Below are positions 55,396-64,000 of a DNA stretch of 64,000 bases, one piece after another (the first letter of the stretch is position 1; every line of letters starts with the position of its first letter). The position numbers and the translations under genes were made by a program. The stretch covers positions 434,001 through 498,000 of the forward strand of contig JAUTCN010000002.1 in the NCBI GenBank assembly GCA_030673965.1. The letters run 5' to 3'. This stretch comes from Fusobacterium sp. JB019 (GTDB lineage: Bacteria; Fusobacteriota; Fusobacteriia; Fusobacteriales; Fusobacteriaceae). The notes under the pieces are model-generated. The model did not search any database. It was not told the DNA's origin and was given only the letters and a program-made list of their open reading frames with translations.

Positions 55396-57345
55396 ATGTT
55401 TGAAAATAATCTTTTTAGCGGTAATAAACAAGTTATCATACAGAGTTCTGTAGGTTCTGTGTTTTCTTCTACAGCTGAAAAAGAATTAAAAGCAGCTATT
55501 AAAAAGGGAGATAATGCTATTGCTATTTCAGGAAGAGTAGTTAATCCCGGGGTTTACGAGATATCAGATGGTTTCTCTCTAAAGGATGTAATTGATTTAG
55601 CTGGGGGTATATCAGGTAAGAAAAAATTCAAAGCAGCTCAATTTGGGCTACCATTTGGAGGTTTCATTACTGAAGAGTTTTTAAATACTCCAATAGATAA
55701 CAAATTATTTAGTAAAAACAACAATAGAAGTATTATAATATTATCAGAAGAAGACTGTATTATATCTTTTTCTAAATTCTATATTGAGTTTTTATTAGGT
55801 AAAATGCAACAAAGAGGATATTTAGGATATTCTAGAGTTCAATATGAAATAGAAAGAACTTGGAGAGTTTTAGAAAGAATCTCAATGGGTAAAGCAAACA
55901 TGAGAGATGTTTTCCTATTAAGACAACTTTCAGAAGCTATCAAGCATACTTTAAATCAAGAAAGTAATTTAGTTCTTGAATCAATTGATAAATTTTATGA
56001 TGAATATAAAAGTCATATAGAAAGAGGAACTTGCCCAGCTGGACAATGTATCCAACTTTTAAAATTTAAAATCACAAGTAAATGTATTGGTTGTACAGCT
56101 TGTGCGAGAGTTTGTCCAGTTAACTGTATTTCTGGAGAATTAAAGAAAAAACATAGAATTGATAATGATAAATGTACTCACTGTGGTCAATGTGTTGTTG
56201 CTTGTCCAGTTGGTGCAATTTTCGAAGGAGATCATACAATTCAATTATTAAGACATATTGCTACACCTAATAAGGTTGTAGTTGCACAAATAGCTCCAGC
56301 TGTAAGAGTTGCCATTGGTGAAGCTTTTGGTTATGAACCTGGAGAAAACTTAGAAAGAAAATTAGTTGCTGCACTTAAGAAAATAGGTGTTGACTATGTA
56401 TTCGATACAAGTTGGGCAGCTGATCTTACTATAATGGAAGAAGCTACTGAATTCCAACACAGATTAGAAAAATTCTATAATGGAGAAGAAGTTAAACTTC
56501 CAATTCTAACTTCTTGTTGTCCTGCATGGATTAAATTCTTTGAGCAAAGTTATCCTGATATGCTAGATGTTCCATCATCTGTAAAATCACCTATGGAAAT
56601 TTTCTCAACTGTAACAAAGGATTTATGGGCTAAAAATTTAGGTTTAACTAGAGAACAAGTTTCTGTAGTTGCTATAATGCCTTGTTTAGCTAAAAAATAT
56701 GAAGCTTCAAGAGATGAATTTTCTAGAGGAGATAACTATGACACAGATTTTGTTATCACAACAAGAGAGTTAATAAAAATCTTTAAACAGTCAAATATAG
56801 ATTTAAATGATATGGAAGATGAAGAATTCGATGATCCATTAGGAGAATATTCAGGAGCTGGAATCATCTTTGGAAGAACTGGAGGAGTTATCGAAGCAAC
56901 AACAAGAACAACCGTTGAGATGATTACCGGTAAAAGATTAGATGATATAGAATTCCACGAACTTAGAGGATGGGAAGGATTCAGAACTGCTGAAGTTAAG
57001 CTTGGACATGTTGAGCTTAGAGTAGGTATTGCCCACGGATTAGAAGAAGCCGCTAAAATGCTAGATAAAATAAGAGCTGGAGAAGAATTCTTCCACGCTA
57101 TTGAAATCATGGCATGTAAAGGTGGATGTATTGGTGGAGGTGGACAACCAAAAGCCAGAAAGAAAATGGAAGTTCTTAAAAAAAGAGCTGAAGGGTTAAA
57201 TAGTATTGATAAGGCCAAAGTAATTAGAAGATCTCATGAAAATGAATCTGTTAAAGCTATTTATAGAGATTACTTAGACCACCCAATGAGTAGAAAAGCT
57301 CATGAATTATTACATACTAAATATTTCCCAAAATTAAAATACTAA
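55396..57345 (+). CDS. [FeFe] hydrogenase with HydB-like N-terminal module
   Basis: A 649-aa enzyme producing or oxidising H2 through the H-cluster. Order: SLBB-like domain (about 45-105, ISGRVVNPGVYEIS), helical region (130-210), two [4Fe-4S] motifs (CIGCTACARVCP, CTHCGQCVVACP), then L1 TSCCPAWIKFF, L2 MPCLAKKYEASRDE and L3 EIMACKGGCIGGGGQP. The N-terminal half aligns by eye with the C-terminal half of the HydB subunit at 61,612, but the four cysteines of the NuoF-type cluster are absent and no FMN/NADH domain is present. Single gene with its own terminator. Confidence 0.95.
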   Translation: MFENNLFSGNKQVIIQSSVGSVFSSTAEKELKAAIKKGDNAIAISGRVVNPGVYEISDGFSLKDVIDLAGGISGKKKFKAAQFGLPFGGFITEEFLNTPIDNKLFSKNNNRSIIILSEEDCIISFSKFYIEFLLGKMQQRGYLGYSRVQYEIERTWRVLERISMGKANMRDVFLLRQLSEAIKHTLNQESNLVLESIDKFYDEYKSHIERGTCPAGQCIQLLKFKITSKCIGCTACARVCPVNCISGELKKKHRIDNDKCTHCGQCVVACPVGAIFEGDHTIQLLRHIATPNKVVVAQIAPAVRVAIGEAFGYEPGENLERKLVAALKKIGVDYVFDTSWAADLTIMEEATEFQHRLEKFYNGEEVKLPILTSCCPAWIKFFEQSYPDMLDVPSSVKSPMEIFSTVTKDLWAKNLGLTREQVSVVAIMPCLAKKYEASRDEFSRGDNYDTDFVITTRELIKIFKQSNIDLNDMEDEEFDDPLGEYSGAGIIFGRTGGVIEATTRTTVEMITGKRLDDIEFHELRGWEGFRTAEVKLGHVELRVGIAHGLEEAAKMLDKIRAGEEFFHAIEIMACKGGCIGGGGQPKARKKMEVLKKRAEGLNSIDKAKVIRRSHENESVKAIYRDYLDHPMSRKAHELLHTKYFPKLKY

Positions 57346-57370
57346 AATTGCCTAAAAAACTTACCCTAAA

Positions 57371-57400
57371 AAACCGCTATATTTTATATAGCGGTTTTTT
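57371..57400 (+). terminator. Terminator of the hydrogenase gene
   Basis: Perfect 12-bp stem AAACCGCTATAT / ATATAGCGGTTT, 3-nt loop, T-run. Confidence 0.9.
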
Positions 57401-57461
57401 TTATTCTTCTATTATGATATAATTTTTTTATAAGATTATTATATAAAGGAAGGGTTGTACT

Positions 57462-58226
57462 ATGGAATTATATATATATGCAGGAGATAAAATACTTAGA
57501 AAGGATGATGAAAATGAACTTATTGTTCCTTCAGAAAAAGAATTTACAATTGATCAAGATTTTGAGTTTAAACCATTTAAACTAAACGATAAAAAAGCTG
57601 GATATTTAGTTGAAGTAGATGAAAAATATGATATCCCTGAGGGCTTTAAATTTGAAGATATTAAAAAATGTAGACGTTTTCATAAAAACGAAGTTTATTC
57701 TAGAGTGATTCAAGCTAAGGCTATTTTAAATTGGGATAGAACTCATAGATATTGCGGAATTTGTGGAGAAAAATTACCTCCAATGAATGAAGATAAATCA
57801 AAAGTTTGTCCTAAATGTAAAAAACTATTATTTCCTGAAATAGCTTGTGCTATTATTGTGGGAATAACTAAAGGAGATAAATTGCTTCTTGCTCACAATA
57901 CTAATTTTTTAAAGGATAGATATAGTATCCTTGCTGGCTTTGTAGAATTAGGGGAAACTCTTGAAGATGCAGTTAGAAGAGAAATAAAAGAAGAGGTCAA
58001 CATTAATGTTAAAAACATTAAATATTTTGGTTCTCAATCTTGGCCTTTTCCTAGTTCTATGATGTTTGGATTTACTGCTGAATATGAAAGCGGTGAAATT
58101 GATCCTGATGGAATAGAAATTGAAAAAGGAAATTGGTTCTCAAAGGACAATGTTCCAAATATTCCTCCTTATGGAAGTATCTCTAGAGAAATCATTGATT
58201 ACTGCTTAAATAAAAATGAAAAATAA
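57462..58226 (+). CDS. nudC: NAD+ diphosphatase NudC
   Basis: A 254-aa Nudix hydrolase cleaving NAD(H), and in bacteria also NAD-capped RNA. Zinc ribbon CGICGEKL...CPKC (about 98-117), Nudix box GFVELGETLEDAVRREIKEE and the NudC-specific SQSWPFPSSMM are all present. Ribosome site GGAAGGG; monocistronic between two terminators. Confidence 0.94.
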   Translation: MELYIYAGDKILRKDDENELIVPSEKEFTIDQDFEFKPFKLNDKKAGYLVEVDEKYDIPEGFKFEDIKKCRRFHKNEVYSRVIQAKAILNWDRTHRYCGICGEKLPPMNEDKSKVCPKCKKLLFPEIACAIIVGITKGDKLLLAHNTNFLKDRYSILAGFVELGETLEDAVRREIKEEVNINVKNIKYFGSQSWPFPSSMMFGFTAEYESGEIDPDGIEIEKGNWFSKDNVPNIPPYGSISREIIDYCLNKNEK

Positions 58227-58232
58227 TATAGT

Positions 58233-58262
58233 AAAAAGGATTGCTTACGCAATCCTTTTTTT
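58233..58262. terminator. Bidirectional terminator after nudC
   Basis: 12-bp perfect stem AAAAAGGATTGC / GCAATCCTTTTT with TTAC loop, between convergent nudC and symporter genes. Confidence 0.88.
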
Positions 58263-58310
58263 AGGGTAATATATCTCTCTATCTAATCAAGATAAAATCT
58301 TTATTATCTA

Positions 58311-59705
58311 TTAATCTTCCCAACATTCAGCATGTTTTAATCCAGGGATTGAACTTGCTTTGAATACAGGATCTAAACCTTGTTTCTTTTGTTCTTGGTA
58401 ATCTTTTATTACAGCGAAAGCAATTTTAGAAAGTAATAAGATAGTAACTAAGTTCATTATTGCCATTAATCCCATGAATAAATCTGCAAGATCCCAAACA
58501 ATTTGAATTTTAGCAACACAACCAAACATAACCATTCCAACAACTAATACTCTGTAAGCCATTAACCAACCTTTATTATCAGAATTTATAAATTCAATAT
58601 TTGTTTCACCATAATAGTAATTTCCTATTACTGAAGAGAAGGCAAACATTAGAATACAAACTGCTATAAAGATAGCTCCCCATGACCCAACTTGTGCTAC
58701 TATTGAATCTTGAGTTAATTGAATTCCGTTAGCATTTCCATTATTATAGAATCCTGAAATTAATATTATGAAAGCTGTAGCAGAACATATTACAATTGTA
58801 TCTGTAAATATTCCAAGAGCATGAATAAGTCCTTGCTTAACTGGATGTGAAACATTTGGTGCTGCTGCTGCATTTGGAGCACTACCCATTCCAGCTTCGT
58901 TAGAGAATAATCCTCTTTTTATACCTTGCATTATTACAACTCCAAATAATCCACCTGCTGCTTGTTTTAGTCCAAAAGCACTAGTTACAATCATCTTTAA
59001 TATTGAAGGAATCATTGTAATATTTTTTCCTATTATGAATAAAGCAACTATAATATAAGCAACTGCCATAACTGGTACTAATATTTCAGAAACACGAGCT
59101 ATTCTTTTAACTCCACCAAAAATGATAATTGCTGTTGCTGCTGTTAAAACTAATCCAACATGAACTCTACTAATATTAAATGCTTTTTCAAATGCAAATG
59201 AAATAGTATTAGCTTGAACTGAGTTAAATATTAATCCGTAAGTAATTGAAATTAAGATTGAGAAAGTAACTCCCATCCATCTTTTTCCTAAAGCTTTTTC
59301 CATGTAGTAAGCAGGTCCCCCTCTAAAGTGGTCTCCTTCTTTAATTTTAAATACTTGAGCTAAAGTACACTCAACTAAACTTGAACTAGCTCCTATTAAA
59401 GCAACAACCCACATCCAGAAAACTGCTCCAGGTCCACCTATTGCAATAGCTATTGCAACTCCTGCTAAGTTACCTGTACCAACACTTGATGCTATTGAGA
59501 TACAAAAAGCTTGGAAAGAAGAAACTCCGCCTTTTTCATCATTTGAACCACTGCTTAAAACTCTAAACATTTCTTTTATCATTCTAATTTGAATAAATCC
59601 TGTTTTAAGAGTAAAAAATCCACCTGCTAATAATAGTAACGCTATTAAAATATAAGACCATAAGTATGTATTAATCGTCCCCACAAAACTCCCTAAAAAA
59701 TTCAT
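58311..59705 (-). CDS. AGCS-family amino acid:cation symporter
   Basis: A 464-aa membrane carrier of the alanine/glycine/glutamine:cation symporter family: SIASSVGTGNLAGVAIAIA, FRGGPAYYMEKALGKRWMG and KRGLFSNEAGMGSAPNAAA. About 11 helices. It lies 54 nt downstream of glutaminase on the same strand, so glutamine is the likely substrate, driven by Na+. Confidence 0.92.
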   Translation of the reverse strand: MNFLGSFVGTINTYLWSYILIALLLLAGGFFTLKTGFIQIRMIKEMFRVLSSGSNDEKGGVSSFQAFCISIASSVGTGNLAGVAIAIAIGGPGAVFWMWVVALIGASSSLVECTLAQVFKIKEGDHFRGGPAYYMEKALGKRWMGVTFSILISITYGLIFNSVQANTISFAFEKAFNISRVHVGLVLTAATAIIIFGGVKRIARVSEILVPVMAVAYIIVALFIIGKNITMIPSILKMIVTSAFGLKQAAGGLFGVVIMQGIKRGLFSNEAGMGSAPNAAAAPNVSHPVKQGLIHALGIFTDTIVICSATAFIILISGFYNNGNANGIQLTQDSIVAQVGSWGAIFIAVCILMFAFSSVIGNYYYGETNIEFINSDNKGWLMAYRVLVVGMVMFGCVAKIQIVWDLADLFMGLMAIMNLVTILLLSKIAFAVIKDYQEQKKQGLDPVFKASSIPGLKHAECWED

Positions 59706-59759
59706 GTAATTCCCCCTTTAATTTCTTGTTATATATATATTTGTGTAAAAAATTTATTA

Positions 59760-60674
59760 TTAGAATATTGTTAAATCTAGCTCCTTAGATAAATATTCAA
59801 GTAATGCAACCCCTGCTATTGAATTTCCTTTATGATCAAGTGAAGGTCCAAATACCCCTATTCCCATTTTTCCTGGAACCACTGAAAGTATTCCTCCTCC
59901 TACACCACTTTTTGAAGGTATTCCAACTCTAAGAGCAAATTCTCCTGAACTATCATACATTCCACAAGTTACCATAAGTGTTTTTACTATTGTTGCTATT
60001 CTAGGAGTAATTATTTCTTCTCCTGTGCTTAATTTTCCATTGTTTGCTATAAATAATGCAATTTTACTTAAAGTTTTAGCAGTTACTTCTATTGAACATT
60101 GTTTAAAATAAACATCTAAAGCATCTTCAACATTTCCTTCTATAACTCCTTCACCTTTCATAAAATATGCCATTGCTCTATTTCTATTTCCTGTATCAGA
60201 TTCTCCGCAATATATTTTATAATTAACATCTAAAGTATCATCCTCAGCTATTTTTCTTATAAAATTTAATAATCTGTTAAACTTGTCTCTAGCATCTCTT
60301 CCTTTTATCATTGAACTAATCACTATAGCCCCTGCATTTATTAAAGGGTTATAGGGTTTTTTTACTGTTGATGTTTCTAATTTCTTAATAGAATTAAATG
60401 CATCCCCTGTAGGTTCCATTCCTACTTTTGAAAAAACATAATCTTCTCCATTATCTAGTATAGCTAGCATTAATGAAACTATTTTAGAAATACTTTGAAT
60501 AGTGAATTTTTCTTCATAATCTCCTGCTTTATATTCCATACCATCAACTGTCATAACATAAATTCCTAAAGCTTCCTTTCTTGCTTTATCTAATTCTGGA
60601 ATATATGATGCTACTTTTCCATTCTTAGTATGATGACGGTTGTTTTCAATTAAAATTTTTAGTAAATCTTGCAT
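59760..60674 (-). CDS. glsA: Glutaminase
   Basis: A 304-aa serine-dependent beta-lactamase-like glutaminase hydrolysing glutamine to glutamate and ammonia. FTIQSISKIVSL (catalytic S-x-x-K), KPYNPLINAGAI, YFMKGEGVIEG and GIPSKSGVGGGIL are family motifs. First gene of the two-gene glutamine-use operon; GGGAGG precedes ATG. Confidence 0.95.
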   Translation of the reverse strand: MQDLLKILIENNRHHTKNGKVASYIPELDKARKEALGIYVMTVDGMEYKAGDYEEKFTIQSISKIVSLMLAILDNGEDYVFSKVGMEPTGDAFNSIKKLETSTVKKPYNPLINAGAIVISSMIKGRDARDKFNRLLNFIRKIAEDDTLDVNYKIYCGESDTGNRNRAMAYFMKGEGVIEGNVEDALDVYFKQCSIEVTAKTLSKIALFIANNGKLSTGEEIITPRIATIVKTLMVTCGMYDSSGEFALRVGIPSKSGVGGGILSVVPGKMGIGVFGPSLDHKGNSIAGVALLEYLSKELDLTIF

Positions 60675-61096
60675 CGTGCCTCCCTCTGAAACATATATTA
60701 TTTAAATAATAGCCTAACTTTATAATTTACAAGAAATATGTATCTTTTATATACATTTTAATCCGAAAAAGTCTAAAACCAAGCTAATTTAGTATCCACT
60801 CTTAAAGCATACCCTATTTAAAACAGTATGTCAACATTTTTCACCTATTAATATCATTTATGGATAAACAAATTTTATATGGAAAACCATTCATTATATA
60901 TATATTTAAATTAATAAAATTTATAATTTTAGAATCAATAAAATAACATATACAGAATATATAGAGTGTTATATATTTTGTATATAATCTTTCTTTGTGG
61001 ACACCAACTTTCAAAAAGTGTATAATATTATATCGGATATTACTTTTTTGATATTTAAAAGTTTGAAAACGCACAAACGTAAGAAGGGGGACTAAA
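60675..61096. promoter_or_regulatory. Divergent promoter region of glsA and the bifurcating hydrogenase operon
   Basis: 422 nt without a gene. Toward the hydrogenase operon, TGGACA (60,998-61,003), 17-nt spacer and TATAAT (61,021-61,026) form a good promoter about 70 nt before the first gene. Toward glsA only weak elements are seen (TATTAT near 60,700). An inverted repeat ATGTAT / ATACAT lies at 60,738-60,756 and could be an operator. Confidence 0.6.
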
Positions 61097-61582
61097 ATGA
61101 TTTGTAAGGATAATATAGGGTTTAAAGAATTAGAAAAATACATTTCTTCTTTTGAAGATAAAAAAGGTTCTTTAATAATAATTCTTCACAAGGCTCAAGA
61201 AATTTTTGGATATATACCTGAAGAGGTACAAGAATTTGTAGCAGATAAAGTTAATATGCCCATTGCAAAGGTATATGGAGTAGTTAGTTTTTATAACTTT
61301 TTTTCCATGAAACCCAAAGGAAAATATCAAATATCTGTTTGTACTGGTACAGCTTGCTATGTTAGAGGAGCAGATAAAGTTTTAGAAGCAATAAAAAAAG
61401 AATTAAAAATAGAAGTTGGTGAGGTTACAAAGGATGGAGTTTTCTCTCTTGATTGTTTAAGATGTGTAGGAGCTTGCGGATTAGCTCCAGTTGTTATTAT
61501 AGGAAAAGAAGTCCACGGAAAAGTTAAACCAGATGAAATTAAGAAAATTTTAGTTTCATATCTTGCTAAAGAAAAAAAATAA
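61097..61582 (+). CDS. Bifurcating hydrogenase subunit, NuoE-like (HydC/HndA)
   Basis: A 161-aa thioredoxin-fold [2Fe-2S] protein: VYGVVSFYNFFSMKPKGKY, CTGTACYVRG (first Cys pair) and CLRCVGACGLAPVV (second pair). It works with the NuoF-like subunit in NADH oxidation. Ribosome site AAGGGGG. First of the operon. Confidence 0.94.
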   Translation: MICKDNIGFKELEKYISSFEDKKGSLIIILHKAQEIFGYIPEEVQEFVADKVNMPIAKVYGVVSFYNFFSMKPKGKYQISVCTGTACYVRGADKVLEAIKKELKIEVGEVTKDGVFSLDCLRCVGACGLAPVVIIGKEVHGKVKPDEIKKILVSYLAKEKK

Positions 61583-61611
61583 TATTTATATTTAACATTT
61601 AGGGAGGAAAA

Positions 61612-63396
61612 ATGGAAAAGAAAAAAATATTAGTCTGTGGTGGAACTGGATGTTTATCATCAAAAAGTCACCTTATCAAGAAAAATTTAGAAAAATATAT
61701 CACTGAAAACAAATTAACCAAAGAAGTAGAAGTTGTTCTTACAGGATGCTTTGGTTTCTGTGAAAAAGGACCAATCGTTAAGATAATACCTGAAAACACT
61801 TTTTATGTGGAAGTTAAACCTAGTGATGCAGAAGATATAATAAAACTAGATATAATGAAGGGAATGAAAATACCTAGAATACTATACAAAAACCCTAAAA
61901 CAAAAGAAGTCATATACGATTCAAAGGATATGGAATTTTACCAAAAACAAGAAAGAAGAGCATTAAAAAATTGCGGATTAATAAATCCTGAAAGTATTAA
62001 AGATTTTATTTTACATGACGGATATAGAGCAATTGAAAAAGTTATAACATCAATGGGAGCTGAAGATGTTGTTAATATGATTATTGATTCTGGCCTTAGA
62101 GGAAGAGGTGGAGGAGGTTTTCCAACTGGTGTAAAATGGAAAATTGCATTTGCCAATGATTCAGAAGAAAAATATATAGTTTGTAATGCTGATGAAGGAG
62201 ATCCTGGAGCATTTATGGATAGATCTATTCTTGAAGGAGATCCTCATTCAATAATAGAAGGAATGATGGTTGCAGGTTATGCTATTGGAGCTGATAAAGG
62301 TCTTGTATATATCAGAGCCGAATATCCTCTAGCAATTGAAAGATTAACTAAAGCAATTGAAAGCGCCAGAAAAGCTGGATATTTAGGAGAAAAAATTCTT
62401 GGAACTGACTTCAATTTTGATATAGAATTAAAGTTTGGAGCTGGAGCATTTGTTTGCGGAGAAGAAACTGCTCTTATTCAATCAATGGAAGGAAAAAGAG
62501 GAGAACCTGTTTCAAAACCTCCTTATCCTGCTGAAAAAGGATATATGGATAAACCTACCATAGTTAATAATGTAGAAACTTTAGTAAATATTCCTGGAAT
62601 TATATTAAACGGAGTTGATTGGTTCAGAGAAGTAGGAACTCAAAATTCTCCTGGAACTAAAGTATTTGCCCTTGCTGGAAAAATAAATAATGTTGGTCTT
62701 GTTGAAGTTCCCATGGGAACAACTTTAAGAGAAATTATTTTTGAAATCGGAGGAGGTATAAAAAATAATAAAAAATTTAAAGCTGTCCAAACTGGAGGAC
62801 CTTCTGGAGGATGCTTAACAGAAAGAGATTTAGATACATTAATAGATTTTGATACATTAAATGAAAAAGGTTCTATCATGGGATCTGGAGGAATGATAGT
62901 CATGGATGAAGATGACTGTATGGTAGGAATAGCAAAATTTTTCCTTGAATTTACTTTAGATGAGTCTTGTGGTAAATGCACTCCATGTAGAATTGGAAAT
63001 ACTAGATTATATGAATTATTAGACGGAATTACAAAGGGGAAGGGAACATTACAAGACTTAGATTATTTAAAAGAATTATCTGAAGCTATTAAAGATACTT
63101 CTTTATGTGGTTTAGGGCAATCCTCCCCTAATCCAGTTCTATCAACTTTAAAACAATTTGCAGATGAATATCTGGAACATGTTCAAGATAAAAAATGTCG
63201 TGCTGGTGTATGTGAAGATATAGTAACTTATGTTATAAATAATAATTGTATCGGATGTACAGCTTGTTCTAGAATTTGTCCTGCAAATGCAATTAAAGGA
63301 GAAATCAGAGAAAAACATGAAATCGACAATGAAATATGTATTAAATGTGGAGCTTGTTATGATATCTGTAAATTCCAAGCAATTGATAAAATATAA
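61612..63396 (+). CDS. Bifurcating hydrogenase subunit, NuoF-like (HydB/HndC)
   Basis: A 594-aa flavoprotein. The N-terminal thioredoxin-like [2Fe-2S] domain has CGGTGCLSSKS and TGCFGFCEKGP. FMN/NADH domain: LRGRGGGGFPTGVKW, CNADEGDPGAFMDR and GAGAFVCGEETALIQS. Then an SLBB domain, the NuoF cluster CGKCTPCRIGNTRL, and a C-terminal pair CIGCTACSRICP and CIKCGACYDIC. The FMN centre is where NADH oxidation is coupled to ferredoxin in HydABC enzymes. GGAGG before ATG; 29 nt after HydC. Confidence 0.95.
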   Translation: MEKKKILVCGGTGCLSSKSHLIKKNLEKYITENKLTKEVEVVLTGCFGFCEKGPIVKIIPENTFYVEVKPSDAEDIIKLDIMKGMKIPRILYKNPKTKEVIYDSKDMEFYQKQERRALKNCGLINPESIKDFILHDGYRAIEKVITSMGAEDVVNMIIDSGLRGRGGGGFPTGVKWKIAFANDSEEKYIVCNADEGDPGAFMDRSILEGDPHSIIEGMMVAGYAIGADKGLVYIRAEYPLAIERLTKAIESARKAGYLGEKILGTDFNFDIELKFGAGAFVCGEETALIQSMEGKRGEPVSKPPYPAEKGYMDKPTIVNNVETLVNIPGIILNGVDWFREVGTQNSPGTKVFALAGKINNVGLVEVPMGTTLREIIFEIGGGIKNNKKFKAVQTGGPSGGCLTERDLDTLIDFDTLNEKGSIMGSGGMIVMDEDDCMVGIAKFFLEFTLDESCGKCTPCRIGNTRLYELLDGITKGKGTLQDLDYLKELSEAIKDTSLCGLGQSSPNPVLSTLKQFADEYLEHVQDKKCRAGVCEDIVTYVINNNCIGCTACSRICPANAIKGEIREKHEIDNEICIKCGACYDICKFQAIDKI

Positions 63397-63419
63397 TTCT
63401 AGGAGGGTAGGTTAAAATT

Positions 63420-64000
63420 ATGAGAATGATAAGATTAAAGATAGATGATAAAGTTGTAATAGCTCCTGAAGGAACTACTATATTAAATGCAGCTTTAAGT
63501 GCAGGAATCGAAATACCTCATTTATGTTATATGGAAATGGAAGAGGTTGGATATAAAAATGATTGTGCCTCTTGTAGAATTTGTGTGGTTGAAGTAAAGG
63601 GGATGAATAGACTTTTACCATCTTGCAAAACTCCAATTGCAGAGGGAATGGAAGTTGTAACTAATTCACTTAAAGTAATGCAAAAAAGAAGAATAGTCCT
63701 TGAACTAATTCTTTCTAATCACCCTAAGGATTGTTTAATTTGTGGTAAAAATGGAAATTGTGAACTTCAAAAATTAGCAATTGAATTTGGACTTAGAGAA
63801 ATGAGATTTAAGGGGAAAGAAGCAAAACACGATAAACAAGTTTCTGTTGCAATTACAAGAGATATCACAAAATGTATTATGTGTAGAAGATGCGAAACAA
63901 TGTGTGAAGAAGTTCAAAACTGTGGTATATTAACAGGAATAGATAGGGGATTTAATGTAATTGTAAACACTGCTTTTAACAGAAATTTAATTGATACTGA
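63420..64000 (+). CDS. Bifurcating [FeFe] hydrogenase catalytic subunit, N-terminal part (HydA/HndD)
   Basis: 193 codons open to the right window edge. The N-terminal NuoG-like [2Fe-2S] domain has GIEIPHLCY, CASCRICVVEV and LLPSCKTP. It is followed by the His/Cys [4Fe-4S] motif (NHPKDCLICGKNGNCELQ) and the first ferredoxin-type cluster CIMCRRCETMC. ATG follows GGAGGG. The H-cluster domain should lie beyond the window; formate dehydrogenase or NuoG is the alternative if it does not. Confidence 0.85.
   Translation, partial: MRMIRLKIDDKVVIAPEGTTILNAALSAGIEIPHLCYMEMEEVGYKNDCASCRICVVEVKGMNRLLPSCKTPIAEGMEVVTNSLKVMQKRRIVLELILSNHPKDCLICGKNGNCELQKLAIEFGLREMRFKGKEAKHDKQVSVAITRDITKCIMCRRCETMCEEVQNCGILTGIDRGFNVIVNTAFNRNLIDT

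Noticed and set aside
56736-57218. Minus-strand ORF of 160 codons inside the hydrogenase gene
   Set aside because: Antisense to conserved H-cluster motifs, Pro/Ser/Ile-rich, no ribosome site.

Overview
The window is AT-rich, with AGGAGG-type ribosome binding sites and sigma70-type promoters. It encodes a diderm envelope protein (a Tsx-like outer-membrane channel) alongside Firmicute-like housekeeping genes (whiA, scpA, ribF), a glutaminase, a hybrid-cluster protein and two [FeFe]-hydrogenase loci. This mix fits a strictly anaerobic, fermentative member of Fusobacteriota (Fusobacterium, Cetobacterium or Ilyobacter type). That placement is inference from gene content; no rRNA is present to confirm it.

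Positions 1-19,130 form an accessory defence/antagonism island. On the minus strand are a trypsin-STAND NTPase (open at the left window edge) overlapping an MBL-fold hydrolase gene, an AVAST-like pair. Upstream of these is a compact RiPP-type cluster: a 64-aa Cys-rich precursor, two MccB-like E1 enzymes with N-terminal leader-binding (RRE/PqqD-like) domains, and a UvrA-like ABC protein probably serving as self-immunity. Divergent from it on the plus strand runs a six-gene block: type I restriction-modification hsdR-hsdM-hsdS, followed by a tightly coupled DUF262 / ABC-type ATPase / HNH nuclease trio. The trio looks like a hybrid of GmrS-like and Septu (PtuAB)-like parts. A patatin-like phospholipase with its own promoter follows.

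Positions 19,200-34,400 hold transport and metabolism genes. They include a split YeeE/YedE (thiosulfate-type) transporter, a YciA-like thioesterase, an MFS carrier, an iron/phosphonate-type ABC operon with a PHP phosphoesterase, and a Tsx-like porin. A NitT/TauT-type ABC operon co-transcribed with a 10-TM metal-exporter-like protein sits under a promoter flanked by inverted repeats. An ABC-F protein ends this part.

Positions 34,500-39,580 hold a DUF4143 ATPase preceded by four 33-bp-spaced repeats, then a decayed mobile element. The element has a broken AAA ATPase, a frameshifted phage regulator, a CI-like repressor with an internal stop, a small HTH protein and a multiply broken tyrosine integrase. 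The integrase abuts the 3' end of guaA, a known island insertion point.

Positions 39,589-51,514 are mostly core genes: guaA, ssb (divergent from polA), whiA, ribF, scpA and murJ. An orphan TaqI-like adenine methyltransferase and a hybrid histidine kinase lacking most of its ATPase motifs are appended. Positions 51,650-64,000 are redox metabolism: hcp with a ferredoxin gene, a TldE/PmbA homologue, an [FeFe] hydrogenase whose N-terminal half resembles the C-terminal half of a HydB/NuoF subunit, NudC, a glutaminase plus AGCS symporter operon, and a HydC-HydB-HydA type bifurcating hydrogenase operon running off the right edge. No rRNA, tRNA, CRISPR array or intact IS element was recognised.
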